Made by a program: the position numbers and the translations under genes
Part shown: positions 33,498 to 43,260 of the stretch, one piece after another
Numbering within the stretch: position 1 is the first letter of the stretch
Layout: each line of letters starts with the position of its first letter
DNA from: Hyphomicrobiales bacterium
GTDB taxonomy: Bacteria > Pseudomonadota > Alphaproteobacteria > Rhizobiales > Beijerinckiaceae
DNA: 56,555 nucleotides
Direction: 5' to 3'
Assembly: GCA_028290405.1 (NCBI GenBank)
Contig: JAQGJX010000075.1
Coordinates: 1-56,555, forward strand
Notes under the pieces: model-generated
What the model was told of the DNA's origin: nothing
What the model saw: the letters and a program-made list of their open reading frames with translations, nothing else
Database searches by the model: none

Positions 33498-35204
33498 TCA
33501 CGCCGGGGGGCGCGGGATGGCGTCGATGAGTTCGCGGGTGTAGGCCTCGCGCGGACGCTCGAGCACCTCTTCCGCCGAGCCGGTCTCGATGATCCGGCCC
33601 CCGCGCATGACCGCTACGCGGTCGCACAGCAGGCGCACCACGTGCAGGTCGTGGCTGACGAACAGATAGCTCATGCCGAGCCGCTGCTTCAGGTCTTCCA
33701 GAAGGTTGAGGACGACGGCCTGCACCGACACGTCCAGCGCCGCCGTGGGCTCGTCCAGCACCACCAGGTCAGGGTCCAGCGCCAGCGCGCGCGCGATGCC
33801 CACGCGGGCCTTCTGGCCGCCGGACAATTGATGCGGCAGACGGTCCAGCAGGTCCGCCGGGAAGCCGACAAGGCGCGCCAGCTCCTCGCAGCGCGCCCGC
33901 ACCTCGTCGCGTGCCCCCATCCGGCCAGCGCGCAGGATGGGATCTGCGATGGCGCGGGCGGCGGTGAAGCGCGGGTTGAGGCTGTCGGTAGGGTCCTGGA
34001 ACACCATCTGGATCTTGTGGCGCAACGGATGGGCGGCGAAGTCGCGCGCCGGGATCGCGGTGATGTCCTGGCCGCCGAACGTGACGCGCCCCGACGTGGG
34101 GTCCAGCAGGCGCATAAGGATCATGGACGTGGTGGACTTGCCGCAGCCTGATTCCCCCACAAGCCCCAGCGTCTCGCCGCGCCGCACTTCGAAGCTGATC
34201 CCGTCCACGGCGCGGAACGCCGGCTTGTCCTCGCCCTTGCGGCCCAGAAGCTTCGCGGCGAAGGAGGCCGCGGAAGGGCGCGGATATTCCTTCACGAGGT
34301 TCTCGACCTGAAGCAGCGGCTCGCCGGCGCGCGCCTGCGCGGCGGGGCTTTGCGGCGCGCCCTCCTGCGGCGCATCCTCCGGCAGCAGGTCGCGCAGGCC
34401 CGCGCCCGGGCGCGGGGTCGCGCGCATCAGCTTGCGGGTGTAGGGATGGGCGGGGGCCGAGAAGATTTGGCGCGCAGGGGCTTCCTCCACCACCGCGCCC
34501 TTCTGCATCACCACCACGCGGTCGCAATAGGTCGCCGCGAGGCCAAGGTCGTGGGTGATGAGGATGGTGGACATGGCGCTCTCGCGCGTCAGCTCCACCA
34601 TCAGCTCCATGACGGCTTTTTGAGTCGTGACGTCGAGGCCCGTGGTGGGTTCGTCGGCGATGAGCAGGCGCGGCTTGCAGGCGAGCGCGAGCGCGATGAC
34701 GATGCGCTGGCACATGCCGCCCGACAGTTCGAATGGGTAGGCGTCGTAGCGTTCCTGGGGGCGGGCGATGCGCACGCGCTCCAGCATCGCGATGGCCTTT
34801 TCCTTCGCGGTGGCGCGGGTCGCCTGCACGTGGCGGATGAGCACGTCCTCGATCTGCTGGCCGACGCGGCGGATGGGATTGAGGGCCGCGCGCGGGTTCT
34901 GGAAGATCATCGACATTTCGCGGCCGCGCAGGTCCTGCATCTCGCTCTCGGGCGCAGCCGCGACGTCGATGCCCGAGTAGACCACGGAGCCGCCCGCGAT
35001 GCGTCCGGCGCGGTCGAGAATGCGCATGGCGGCGAAGGACGTGACGCTCTTGCCGGAGCCGGACTCGCCCACGATGCCCAGCGTTTCGCCGCGGCCCACG
35101 CTGATGTTGACGTTCTGCACCGCGCGCACGATCCCGCGCCGGGTCGCGAACTCCACGGTGAGGTCGGTGATTTCAAGAAGCGGCGGAGCGAGGTCTGTCG
35201 ACAT
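33498..35204 (-). CDS. Dipeptide/oligopeptide-type ABC transporter, fused twin ATP-binding protein (DppD-DppF type)
   Basis: The protein has 568 residues and two complete ATPase domains in one chain. Domain 1: Walker A GESGSGKS, signature LSGGMCQR and Walker [13 protein letters not shown]. Domain 2: Walker [10 protein letters not shown], signature LSGGQKAR and Walker [13 protein letters not shown]. The linker has a variable Pro/Gln stretch. ATG 35204 is the family start ([12 protein letters not shown]). It energises the permeases upstream. The operon is binding protein, two permeases, this ATPase, then the Atz-like genes, so the cargo is probably a nitrogenous compound degraded by them. Confidence 0.9.
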   Translation of the reverse strand: MSTDLAPPLLEITDLTVEFATRRGIVRAVQNVNISVGRGETLGIVGESGSGKSVTSFAAMRILDRAGRIAGGSVVYSGIDVAAAPESEMQDLRGREMSMIFQNPRAALNPIRRVGQQIEDVLIRHVQATRATAKEKAIAMLERVRIARPQERYDAYPFELSGGMCQRIVIALALACKPRLLIADEPTTGLDVTTQKAVMELMVELTRESAMSTILITHDLGLAATYCDRVVVMQKGAVVEEAPARQIFSAPAHPYTRKLMRATPRPGAGLRDLLPEDAPQEGAPQSPAAQARAGEPLLQVENLVKEYPRPSAASFAAKLLGRKGEDKPAFRAVDGISFEVRRGETLGLVGESGCGKSTTSMILMRLLDPTSGRVTFGGQDITAIPARDFAAHPLRHKIQMVFQDPTDSLNPRFTAARAIADPILRAGRMGARDEVRARCEELARLVGFPADLLDRLPHQLSGGQKARVGIARALALDPDLVVLDEPTAALDVSVQAVVLNLLEDLKQRLGMSYLFVSHDLHVVRLLCDRVAVMRGGRIIETGSAEEVLERPREAYTRELIDAIPRPPA

Positions 35205-35212
35205 GGCGCGCC

Positions 35213-36109
35213 TCAGGTGCGGCGTTGCGGATCGACGATGTCGCGAAGACCATCGCCAAGCAGGTTGAAGCAGAACACGGCGAGCATCAGCGTGAGGCCG
35301 GGGAACAGCGCGATCCACCATTCGCCCGAGACGATGAACGCCGCGCCTTCCGCGACCATGATGCCCCATTCGGGCATGGGCGGGCGCACGCCCAGCCCGA
35401 TGAACGACAGGCCGGCCGCGTTCAGGATGGCGTAGCCCATGGTGAGCGACATCTGCACCATCATGAGCGGCATGACATTTGGCAGCACCTGCGTGAACAG
35501 GATGCGCGGCTCGCTGTTGCCTGACAGACGCGCGGCGTGCACGAAGCCCGCGTCGCGGCGGATGTTGGCCTCGCTGCGCGCGAGGCGCGCGTAGAGCGGG
35601 AAGTTCACGATGGCGGTGGCGATGATGATGTTGGTGACGGTGTTGCCCAGAGCGGCCACGATGCCCATGGCGAGCACGAACAGCGGGAACGCCATGATGG
35701 TGTCCGACACGCGGCCCACGACGCGGTCGATCCAGCCGCCGTAATAGCCCGCCGCCACGCCCGCCAGCCCGCCCATGACGAAGACGAGCGCCACCGAGGC
35801 CGTGGCGATCCACATGTCGAGGCGCGTCGCCACGACGACGCGGCTGAAGATATCCCGGCCGAGCTGGTCCGTGCCGAACCAGTATCTGGCCGAAGGCGCC
35901 TGGAGCGCGGCGCTTGTGTTGCTCGCGAGGGGATCGTGCGGCACGAGCCAGGGCCCGAATACGGCGCTGACGAGGAAGAGCACGAAGAGCCCGAACGACA
36001 GGGCCGTGACGGGGTTCTCGCGCACGACGTAGCGCGCGTGGCGCAGGGTGGCGGACAGGCCTGCGGCGCTTTGCGCCTGCGCGGCGGGCTTTTCTGCGAG
36101 CGCGCTCAT
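35213..36109 (-). CDS. Peptide-type ABC transporter permease, DppC-like
   Basis: The 298-residue inner-membrane protein has the typical N-terminal helix, then GTDQLGRDIFSRV (about 79-91) conserved in DppC/OppC proteins. The coupling loop follows near 195 (EANIRRDAGFVHAAR). About six membrane segments are visible. ATG 36109 overlaps the stop of the DppB-like gene (ATGA), so they are coupled. Longer open sequence to 36268 is ignored because it lies inside dppB. Partner of the 36106 permease. Confidence 0.9.
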   Translation of the reverse strand: MSALAEKPAAQAQSAAGLSATLRHARYVVRENPVTALSFGLFVLFLVSAVFGPWLVPHDPLASNTSAALQAPSARYWFGTDQLGRDIFSRVVVATRLDMWIATASVALVFVMGGLAGVAAGYYGGWIDRVVGRVSDTIMAFPLFVLAMGIVAALGNTVTNIIIATAIVNFPLYARLARSEANIRRDAGFVHAARLSGNSEPRILFTQVLPNVMPLMMVQMSLTMGYAILNAAGLSFIGLGVRPPMPEWGIMVAEGAAFIVSGEWWIALFPGLTLMLAVFCFNLLGDGLRDIVDPQRRT

Positions 36110-37119
36110 CCTTCCACCTTCACGCGGGGATCGATGAGTCCGTAGAGCAGGTCGATCATGAGGTTGATGAGCACATAGAGGATCGCCATGGCGAGCACGA
36201 AGCCCTGCACGGGCGCGAAGTCCGAAACCAGCAGCGCCTCCACGGCGTAGGAGCCGACGCCCGGCCACGCGAAGACCTTCTCGACGAGCACGTTGGCGCC
36301 GAGCAGGAACGAGAAGACCATGCCGAGGGTGGTGACGACGGGCAGCAGCGCGTTGCGGAACGCGTAGGTCATGACCACCGTGGGGCCGCTGAGGCCGCTG
36401 GCGCGCGCGGTGCGCACGAAGTCCGACGACAGCACGCTGAGCATGGACGCGCGGGTGATGCGGGCGATAGGCGCGAGCGAAAACACCGCCAGCGTCACGG
36501 TCGGCAGGATGAGTTGCGCGAGCGCGGCGCGGAACGTTTCGCCATCCCGGGCGAGAAGCGAGTCGATCAGGTAGAAACCTGTCCGTTCAGGCGGGGGCGA
36601 AAAGAACACGTCGAGCCGCCCCAGCGGCGCGGGCGACCAGCCGAGCAGGAAATAGAACGCGTAGACGAACAGCAGGCCGGTGAAGAACACCGGCAGGGAC
36701 ACGCCCGCCGTGGTGACGATGCGGCACAGGTGATCGACCCACGAGTCCTGCCGCACGGCGGCCATGATGCCCAAGGGAATTGCGATCGTCAGCGAGAGCA
36801 GAAGAGCCAGCAGGGTGAGTTCGGCGGAGGCGGGCAGCCGCGCCTTGAGTTCCGTCGACACCGGGCGCCCGGTGCTGAGCGACGTGCCGAGGTCCCCTTG
36901 GCCCAGCGCGACGACGTAGCTGACGAACTGTTCCGGCAGCGAGCGGTCGAGGCCCAGTTGCTTCTTCACTTCCGCGATGGCCGCCGGGGTCGCGGCGGGC
37001 CCGGCGAAGTAGGACGCGGTGTCGCCGGGCAACACCCGCGTCAGCAGGAAGGTCACGATCACCACGCCGATCAGGCTGGGGATCGCGACCATCAGGCGGC
37101 GCGCAACGATCTGCAACAT
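36106..37119 (-). CDS. Peptide-type ABC transporter permease, DppB-like
   Basis: The 337-residue protein begins ARRLMVAIPSLIGVVIVTF and contains the LPGDTAS segment conserved in DppB proteins. A large periplasmic region and the ARASGLSGPTVVMTYAFRN coupling loop near 245-263 follow. Six hydrophobic segments are visible. It lies 28 bases after the binding-protein gene. It should form the channel with the 35213 permease. Confidence 0.9.
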   Translation of the reverse strand: MLQIVARRLMVAIPSLIGVVIVTFLLTRVLPGDTASYFAGPAATPAAIAEVKKQLGLDRSLPEQFVSYVVALGQGDLGTSLSTGRPVSTELKARLPASAELTLLALLLSLTIAIPLGIMAAVRQDSWVDHLCRIVTTAGVSLPVFFTGLLFVYAFYFLLGWSPAPLGRLDVFFSPPPERTGFYLIDSLLARDGETFRAALAQLILPTVTLAVFSLAPIARITRASMLSVLSSDFVRTARASGLSGPTVVMTYAFRNALLPVVTTLGMVFSFLLGANVLVEKVFAWPGVGSYAVEALLVSDFAPVQGFVLAMAILYVLINLMIDLLYGLIDPRVKVEG

Positions 37120-37147
37120 GGACGCTGTGCTCCGCGCTTTGAACCGA

Positions 37148-38773
37148 TCAGCCCTTGACCAGCTTGCGATAGTCGAGGCGGCGGTGGAACCAGTACTCGT
37201 AGCCGTCCACGTTGGTCTGCATGGCGACGTTGGAATAAGGCTGGAACAGCGGAATGCGCGGCACTTCCTCGAAGGCGAGATCCACGAAACCCTTCACGGC
37301 CGCATCGTACGATGCGGTCTCGCCAATGGCGGCGGACTTGCGGGCGTTGTCGATGAACGAGTCCATCTTGGCGCTCTTGTAGCCCATGGTGTTGAACACC
37401 GAGTTGGAGCCGTCGTAGCACCAGAAGAAGAAGTACTCGGGATAATCGAGCCAGCCGGAGAACACGTTCGTGAAGAGCGGCATCTCCTTCTTGTTCAGCT
37501 CCGTGCGCCAGTTGGCGCCGGGCACCTTGTTGATGGTGCAGCGGATGCCGATCTGCGCGAGGCTTTCCTGCACGAGGATGCAGAGCGGCTCGTTGATGCC
37601 CGCGAACCCGAGGTCGAACGAGATCGTCGTCTCGAAGCCGCCCGCCAGGCCCGCTTCGGCGAGCAGCTTCTTGGCCTTCTCGATGTCCGTGTTGTAGCCG
37701 TGCGCCTGCGGCCAGGAAACGTCCGTGGGCTTGCCGGCGGGCGCGCCGAACAGCGGCTTGGCGAGGCCGAACAGCACCGCGTCCATGATCTTCTGGTAGG
37801 GCAGGGCGTAGGCCACCGCCTGGCGCACCTTCGGGTCGTTGAAGGGCGGCTTGTTGACGTTCATGCCGATGTATTGCGCGCCGTTGGAGAAGGGCGTCGA
37901 GACGATGCGCAGCTTCTTGTTGTCCTTCAGCTCGGCGAAGTCCTTGCTGGGCAGGTCGTAGGAGATGTCGGCGTCGCCGCGCTCCAGCAGGGCGCGCCGG
38001 TTGCCGGCGGAGGGCGCCATGCGCCAGATGATGCGCTTCACCTTCGGCATGGCGCCGTTGGTCCATTCGTCGTTGCGCTCGAACACCACTTCAGTTCCGG
38101 GAGTCCAGCGCACCACCTTGTAGGCGCCGCCGCCCGCGACGTTCTGCTTGGTGTATTCAAGACCCCACGGGTCCTTCTCGGTCGCGTTCTTCCTGACCAG
38201 TTCGGAGTTGAGCACGCAGGGCACGATCACCGCGAGGTCGGGGATGGTGAGCCGGTCCTTGCGCAGGAAGTCCACCCTGAAGGTGTTGTCGTCCACGACC
38301 ACGAACTGCTCGGGCTTCTCCAGCGAGCCCGCCTTCATCTGAAAGGTCGGGAAGCCGCCGACGCTGACGGCGCGGTCCAGCGACCACTTCACGTCCTTGG
38401 CGGTGATGGGCGCGCCGTCGTGGAACTTGGCGCCCTTGCGCAGCTTGAACGTGGCGGACATGTCGCCGACGTTCATGTCTTCGGCCAGTTCGGGCTTGAA
38501 CTTGTCGCGGTCGTAATACGGCACCCCGCTCGGGCCCGGCTTCATCTCATGGCTGATGAGGCGGTCGTAGCAATTCCACGACACTTCATAGCCGGGCACG
38601 TTGGTGCCGACGCCATGGATGTCGATGTTATTGGGGCCGCTCTCGGAGACGATGACGAGCGTTTCCTGCCGGGCCTGCGCCTTGGCGGGCGACCAGACGG
38701 CGGGCGCTGCGACACCTGCGCCCGCCACGATGGCGGAGGCGGCGCTGGTCTTCAGAAAATCACGACGGTCCAT
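37148..38773 (-). CDS. Peptide-type ABC transporter substrate-binding protein, Tat-exported
   Basis: The 541-residue family-5 binding protein has a twin-arginine signal at its start (MDRRDFLKTSAASAI...). It then has LRKGAKFHDGAPITAKDVKWSLDR at about 112-135 and NKPPFNDPKVRQAVAYA, both landmarks of DppA/OppA relatives. It collects the substrate in the periplasm. The coupled hydrolases predict a ureido or biuret-type compound rather than a peptide, but this is inference. AAGGGG precedes ATG 38773. It is the promoter-proximal gene of the operon, divergent from the GntR-type regulator. Confidence 0.9.
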   Translation of the reverse strand: MDRRDFLKTSAASAIVAGAGVAAPAVWSPAKAQARQETLVIVSESGPNNIDIHGVGTNVPGYEVSWNCYDRLISHEMKPGPSGVPYYDRDKFKPELAEDMNVGDMSATFKLRKGAKFHDGAPITAKDVKWSLDRAVSVGGFPTFQMKAGSLEKPEQFVVVDDNTFRVDFLRKDRLTIPDLAVIVPCVLNSELVRKNATEKDPWGLEYTKQNVAGGGAYKVVRWTPGTEVVFERNDEWTNGAMPKVKRIIWRMAPSAGNRRALLERGDADISYDLPSKDFAELKDNKKLRIVSTPFSNGAQYIGMNVNKPPFNDPKVRQAVAYALPYQKIMDAVLFGLAKPLFGAPAGKPTDVSWPQAHGYNTDIEKAKKLLAEAGLAGGFETTISFDLGFAGINEPLCILVQESLAQIGIRCTINKVPGANWRTELNKKEMPLFTNVFSGWLDYPEYFFFWCYDGSNSVFNTMGYKSAKMDSFIDNARKSAAIGETASYDAAVKGFVDLAFEEVPRIPLFQPYSNVAMQTNVDGYEYWFHRRLDYRKLVKG

Positions 38774-38914
38774 GGTGAGCCCCTTGAAATCGGTGTCTTT
38801 TTAGTGCGATCTTGCATGCCGTTGAGCCATAGTGCATACAATTAGGCGAAATTGCATGCCTATAGTTTGCGCTCGGGCGCCCAAATTCGAGCGTAGGCGC
38901 CTACGGCTTGGGCA
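38774..38914. promoter_or_regulatory. Divergent control region with three TTGYATGC sites (GntR-type operator candidates)
   Basis: TTGCATGCC occurs exactly at 38812-38820 and again at 38852-38860 in the same direction. Between them GTGCATACAATT (38833-38844) carries the same core on the other strand (TTGTATGCAC). The sites are spaced by about 20 bases, two helical turns. They lie between the importer operon and the GntR-type gene, suggesting that regulator controls both. Confidence 0.55.
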
Positions 38915-39622
38915 ATGGGGATCAAGGTGGACGAGCTGAGCGACCACGCCGACGAGACGGTCGAGCCCGAGCGGCGCACGCGCGCCGACAGGCTGGCGGC
39001 GGACCTTGCGGACGCGATTCTCTCGGGCGGCTTTGCGGCCGGCGCGCGGCTGGACGAGCATGGGCTCGCAGAGCGCTATGGCGTTTCAAGAACGCCTGTG
39101 CGCGAGGCGCTTCGCCAGCTCGCCGCCACGGGCCTCATCGAGATGCGGCCGCGCCGCGGCGCGTTCGTCGCCAGCATCACCGACGACGCCTTGAGCGAGC
39201 TCTTCGTCGCCATGGGCGAACTCGAGGCGACCTGCGCGCGTCTTGCGGCGCTCAGCATGAACCCCCTGGAGCGACGTCGGCTGGAATCGCTGCACGGCTC
39301 CATGGCCGGCATGATCGAGCGGGGCGAGGAGGAGGATTACGCCGAGGCGAACCGGGCCTTTCATCACGCGATCTACGCGGGCGCCCACAACGGCGTGTTG
39401 CTCGACATCGCCAATTCGTTGCGTCGACGGCTGGACCCGTTCCGGCAGGCGCAGTTTCGCGCTTCAGGACGGCTGGAGAAATCGCACCACGAACACGATC
39501 TGGTCGTTCGCGCGATCCTGTCGGGCGATTGCGCCGGGGCGCATGCGCGGATGCTCGACCACGTGCATTCGGTGGAACACGCGGTCGGACAGTTGAAGAC
39601 GCGGGCGGCGCCGCTGCGCTGA
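38915..39622 (+). CDS. GntR-family transcriptional regulator, FCD (FadR) subfamily
   Basis: The 235-residue protein has an N-terminal winged helix-turn-helix (about 20-90) with DLADAILSGGFAAGARL and RYGVSRTPVREALRQL. The all-helical FCD ligand domain follows (about 95-230). It has EANRAFHHAIY and the conserved His in SHHEHDLVVRAI, which can bind a metal and carboxylate ligands. It probably represses the divergent importer/atz operon and is lifted by a degradation product. ATG 38915 has no good ribosome site; GTG 38928 nearby is a possible alternative. Confidence 0.9.
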   Translation: MGIKVDELSDHADETVEPERRTRADRLAADLADAILSGGFAAGARLDEHGLAERYGVSRTPVREALRQLAATGLIEMRPRRGAFVASITDDALSELFVAMGELEATCARLAALSMNPLERRRLESLHGSMAGMIERGEEEDYAEANRAFHHAIYAGAHNGVLLDIANSLRRRLDPFRQAQFRASGRLEKSHHEHDLVVRAILSGDCAGAHARMLDHVHSVEHAVGQLKTRAAPLR

Positions 39623-39625
39623 CCG

Positions 39626-42028
39626 CTAAGCGCTGGCGTGCGCTTCGCGGTGCGCCAAAAAGCTGCGTCCGCGCAGGAGCAGCTCTTCGATGTCGCAATC
39701 CTTCAGGCCTGCTTCCGTGGCGGATGCGAGCCTCGCCATCTCGGAATGCGCGAACATCCCGAAGGCGCCTGAAAGTTTGTGCGCGGCGTACGCCACGTCG
39801 TGAAGGCGCCGTGCGGCGTAAGCCTGGTCCAGTTCGTCCAGCGCGCTTGCGAGATCCAGCAGGAACTGGCGGTGGATGTCGCCCATGACCTCGTCGTCTT
39901 CATGCGCGGCTGGCCGTTCGCGCGAGGCGTCGACGCCTGCAGGCACACGCGCCAGCGCCGACGCCAGTTGCGCCCGGTCCACCGGCTTCGTCAGGATGTC
40001 GGTGACGCCCGCCGCGCGCAGCTCCGCATGGGTCTCGCCTTCGCCGAACGCCGTAACGGCGATGATGGGAGTCCCGTTCCTCGGGGCCGGCAGGGCGCGG
40101 ATGGCGCGGGTCGCTTCGACGCCGCCCATGTGCGGCATTCGCACGTCCATGAGAACGACGTCGAACGCGCGCTCCCGAACAGCCGCCAGCGCGTCTCGTC
40201 CGTTGTCCACGTCCACCACAGCGTGCCCGAGCTTGCGCAAGTGCGAGGCCAGAAGCATCCGGTTGGCGGCCATGTCCTCGGCGATCAGCACGCTCAGGCG
40301 CCTCGCGTCCGCGGCGGGCGTCTGCGGGGCGCGTTGGGGGCACGGCGGCGTCGCCGGCTCCATGGGAAGCTCGACGCAGAACGTCGAGCCCTGTCCTGCA
40401 AGGCTTTTGAAATGGATGGCGCCGCCGAGCGCATGGGTCAGCCGCTTGGTGATCGCGAGCCCCAGGCCGGTCCCGGCCACCTGCGTTCCGCTGGCGGCGC
40501 CGCGCTCGAACGGCTCGAACAGGCGCGCCTGATCGGCGACCGAGAGGCCGACGCCCGTGTCCTCGACGCACAGATGCAGAGCGCGGCCGATGTAATCTGC
40601 GCGCAGGGTCACGGAACCCTGATTTGTATATTTCACCGCGTTGCTGAGCAGGTTCAGCAGAATCTGCGTCATGCGGTTGCTGTCGCCGAGCAGCCATGCC
40701 GGCACGCGGTCAGAGATGTCTTCGCGCACCATAATCCCGCTGGCTTCCGGCAACGAGCGGGTGATTGCGATCAGGTTGCCCAGCGACGTGCGCGCGTCAA
40801 AGGGCGCCTCCTCGATGCGCTCGACCGTCGTTTCCAGCCTGGAGAAATCAAGGATGCCGTTGATGACCATCAACAGGTGCTGGGCGGAAACGGACACAAG
40901 GCTCGCGACGGCGCGCGGTTCAGAGGGAAGATTCGTCTCCATGAGATGTGCGGCGCCGCCGATCACTGCGTTCAGCGGCGTGCGGATTTCGTGGCTGACG
41001 GTGGCCACGAAGCGCGACTTGGCTTCCACGGCCAGCATCGCTTCGCTGCGCGCCCGCTCCAACTGGCGCACCAGACGCTCGAGGACGATGGTGGCGCCGA
41101 CCAGCAGGAGGCACAGCAGGCCGCCGGCCAGCGCCACCGGCCAGGCGTTCCGCGCCCATTGCGCGAGATACACCTCGCGGGTCGCAGCCGCCGCGACCAC
41201 AATCGGATAATCGGCGCTGCGCCGGGCCGCGACCAAGCGGGGCCTTGCATCCGAACCATCGGTTGCGCGCGGCCCCTGGTCGAGAGCGACCCGCTCCGTT
41301 CCTTCGCCCAGAACGCGGAAACTCGCGGAGCCCGCGAACGACGCGCCGAAAGCGGTCGCCATGACAGGATAACGCGCGAGCAGCGGTCCATCGGCGCGAT
41401 GGAGGGAGATGCGGGACACCCCCAGGCTGACGGCGCCGTAGAAATCCGAAAAGAAATCGCTCTTCAGGCCGGTGAGGACGAGGCCCGCCATGCGGCCGTC
41501 CGGCCCGCGGATCTTGCGCGCCAGATAGAATGACCAGCCCCCGTCGCCGCGGTTCTGCACGGGGGCGCTGAGGAAGATCTCAAGCGCGTCGTCGGCGGCG
41601 TGCGCCTGAAAGTAGTCGCGGTCCGCCAGATTGACCGGCGGAGCGGGATAGCCGCGAGTCAAGTTGATGACGTCGCCATTGGCCGCCACGATGGTGGCCA
41701 CGTCGATCTGCGGCACCCCGCGCACCCCGTCGCGCAGCATGTCGAAAGCCTTGCGGGAGCCAAGTGAATTGCGCAGCGACTGCTGGTCGGAGACCTCGAA
41801 GTCGTTGACGCTGTCGGCGATGCCGCGCAGCACGAGGTCGGCGGCGCCGATGCTCTGACGCGCGTGCGCGGACGCCATCGTGGTGATGGCCGACAACCGG
41901 TCGCGCCACTCGCGCTCCGCGACGGAGTGGCTGGTCCATATGGTGAACGCAATGCCGCATGCGCCCAGCGCCGCCAGGAGGACGCCGCCTCCGAGGATCA
42001 ACTTCGAGCGCCGCCGGTTGGAAATCAC
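39626..42028 (-). CDS. Hybrid sensor histidine kinase with receiver and Hpt domains
   Basis: This is an 800-residue membrane sensor. TM1 is at about 9-31, followed by a periplasmic PDC/dCache-type sensor (about 35-285, with DRDYFQAH and LLARYP), then TM2 near 295-316. HisKA has FVATVSHEIRTPLN and HATPase has NLLSNAVKYT and GTGLGLAI. The receiver (LIAEDMAANRMLL, DVVLMDVRMPHMGG) leads to a C-terminal Hpt domain (AHKLSGAFGMFAH). It therefore carries a full His-Asp-His relay and needs a separate response regulator. None is adjacent. It converges with the GntR gene with only 3 bases between the stops. Ligand unknown. Confidence 0.93.
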   Translation of the reverse strand: MISNRRRSKLILGGGVLLAALGACGIAFTIWTSHSVAEREWRDRLSAITTMASAHARQSIGAADLVLRGIADSVNDFEVSDQQSLRNSLGSRKAFDMLRDGVRGVPQIDVATIVAANGDVINLTRGYPAPPVNLADRDYFQAHAADDALEIFLSAPVQNRGDGGWSFYLARKIRGPDGRMAGLVLTGLKSDFFSDFYGAVSLGVSRISLHRADGPLLARYPVMATAFGASFAGSASFRVLGEGTERVALDQGPRATDGSDARPRLVAARRSADYPIVVAAAATREVYLAQWARNAWPVALAGGLLCLLLVGATIVLERLVRQLERARSEAMLAVEAKSRFVATVSHEIRTPLNAVIGGAAHLMETNLPSEPRAVASLVSVSAQHLLMVINGILDFSRLETTVERIEEAPFDARTSLGNLIAITRSLPEASGIMVREDISDRVPAWLLGDSNRMTQILLNLLSNAVKYTNQGSVTLRADYIGRALHLCVEDTGVGLSVADQARLFEPFERGAASGTQVAGTGLGLAITKRLTHALGGAIHFKSLAGQGSTFCVELPMEPATPPCPQRAPQTPAADARRLSVLIAEDMAANRMLLASHLRKLGHAVVDVDNGRDALAAVRERAFDVVLMDVRMPHMGGVEATRAIRALPAPRNGTPIIAVTAFGEGETHAELRAAGVTDILTKPVDRAQLASALARVPAGVDASRERPAAHEDDEVMGDIHRQFLLDLASALDELDQAYAARRLHDVAYAAHKLSGAFGMFAHSEMARLASATEAGLKDCDIEELLLRGRSFLAHREAHASA

Positions 42029-42163
42029 AACACCTGACCTGCGGATATGCTGCCGCCACGGACGCCAGCAGGTTGGCCGATGTCGTATTTACCTTTGTCG
42101 GTAACAGCCTGTCCATATCAAGCATAAGCTTAGTACGTTGCAGTACGCCTCATTGTGGCGCTT

Positions 42164-43048
42164 TTACGCGCCCACGGCGGCCTTGCGCCCGGATTTGTAA
42201 GCGCCGCCGACGGCGCGGGGCATGGCGTGGGCGACGTGGCGCAGGAAACGCAGGAGCACATGGTTGAAGGCCGCGGGGTCCTCCAGCGCGGGCGCATGGC
42301 CTAGGCCCGGCAGACGAATGTGGCCGCCGCCCCAGAGCGCCGAAGCGGCCGCGACCTGCGCCATATAGTCCAGGTTGGCGAAGGGCTCGTGCTCGCCGTC
42401 CACGAACGCCAGCGGCGCGGCGGCGGCCTCCAGCACCGCGCGCTCGTCCGCGCAGCCGTTGTCGAGAATGCTCTGCAACAGGATGGGCCGGGCGCGGGGG
42501 TCAGTGCGCTTCACCGCCGGGACCACGCAGGCGGGCGGCCGCGGGCCGGCGAGGAGGTCCGCCATGGCGATGATTTCGTCAGCGGACAAACGCTCCTTGA
42601 AAATAAGTTCGAAGACAGGATGCGGCCTGAACCCTTCAAGAAGCGCGTCGTAGCCGGTGCGCAGCGGAGGGCTGCCGGTGAGCATGGCGCCCGCCACCAG
42701 TTCGCAGCGCGACATCATCTCCATGACGATGTGCCCGCCCAGAGACCATCCGTAGAACGCGGCCCGCTCGATCCCCATGGCGTGCAGCGTCTCGATCACC
42801 GCGTCGGCGTAACCGGGCAGCCTGTAGGTGCGCTGCGGGTCGCGCGCGTTCGCGGACGCGCCGTGTCCCGGCAGGTCGATGGCGATCAGGCGGTAGGAGT
42901 CTCCGATGGCGCTTTGCAGTTGCGGGAGGAAGACTTCCTTGCACATGGAATTGCCATGCAGCAGGACGAGCGGCAGACGCCCGCCGCCACTTTCAAGTAC
43001 CGCGATGCGGCCGTGCGATGTTTCGACGCTGCTGGGTCGCAATGGCAT
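42164..43048 (-). CDS. Alpha/beta-fold hydrolase
   Basis: The 294-residue protein has an oxyanion-loop HGNSMCKEVF motif near 33, a nucleophile elbow G-W-S-L-G-G near 104 and a C-terminal His in GLGHAPALED (about 257). The acid is probably in FVDGEHEPF. No signal peptide. The start at ATG 43048 gives the common family start and has a weak ribosome site; the frame is open to 43132 with no canonical start. It lies between two unrelated units, with a 212-base AT-richer divergent region shared with the methyltransferase. Ester or amide substrate unknown. Confidence 0.85.
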   Translation of the reverse strand: MPLRPSSVETSHGRIAVLESGGGRLPLVLLHGNSMCKEVFLPQLQSAIGDSYRLIAIDLPGHGASANARDPQRTYRLPGYADAVIETLHAMGIERAAFYGWSLGGHIVMEMMSRCELVAGAMLTGSPPLRTGYDALLEGFRPHPVFELIFKERLSADEIIAMADLLAGPRPPACVVPAVKRTDPRARPILLQSILDNGCADERAVLEAAAAPLAFVDGEHEPFANLDYMAQVAAASALWGGGHIRLPGLGHAPALEDPAAFNHVLLRFLRHVAHAMPRAVGGAYKSGRKAAVGA

Positions 43049-43260
43049 GTCGTAGTGTCCCGGCGCGCGGCTTGCCTGCTCAGGCCGGAGCCGCTCTTCA
43101 TGCTTCCCGGAATAGACCGCTAATCTGAACAATTTTCTAAGTGGGCGAAAATTGGCTTTTTCATTAGGCTGGCGGACGGATGTAACTGTTAACTGAATAT
43201 AACCGACTTAAGAGCAGCTTATTTTTTATTAAGACTGAAATTCATTCATGGGGGCGGACT

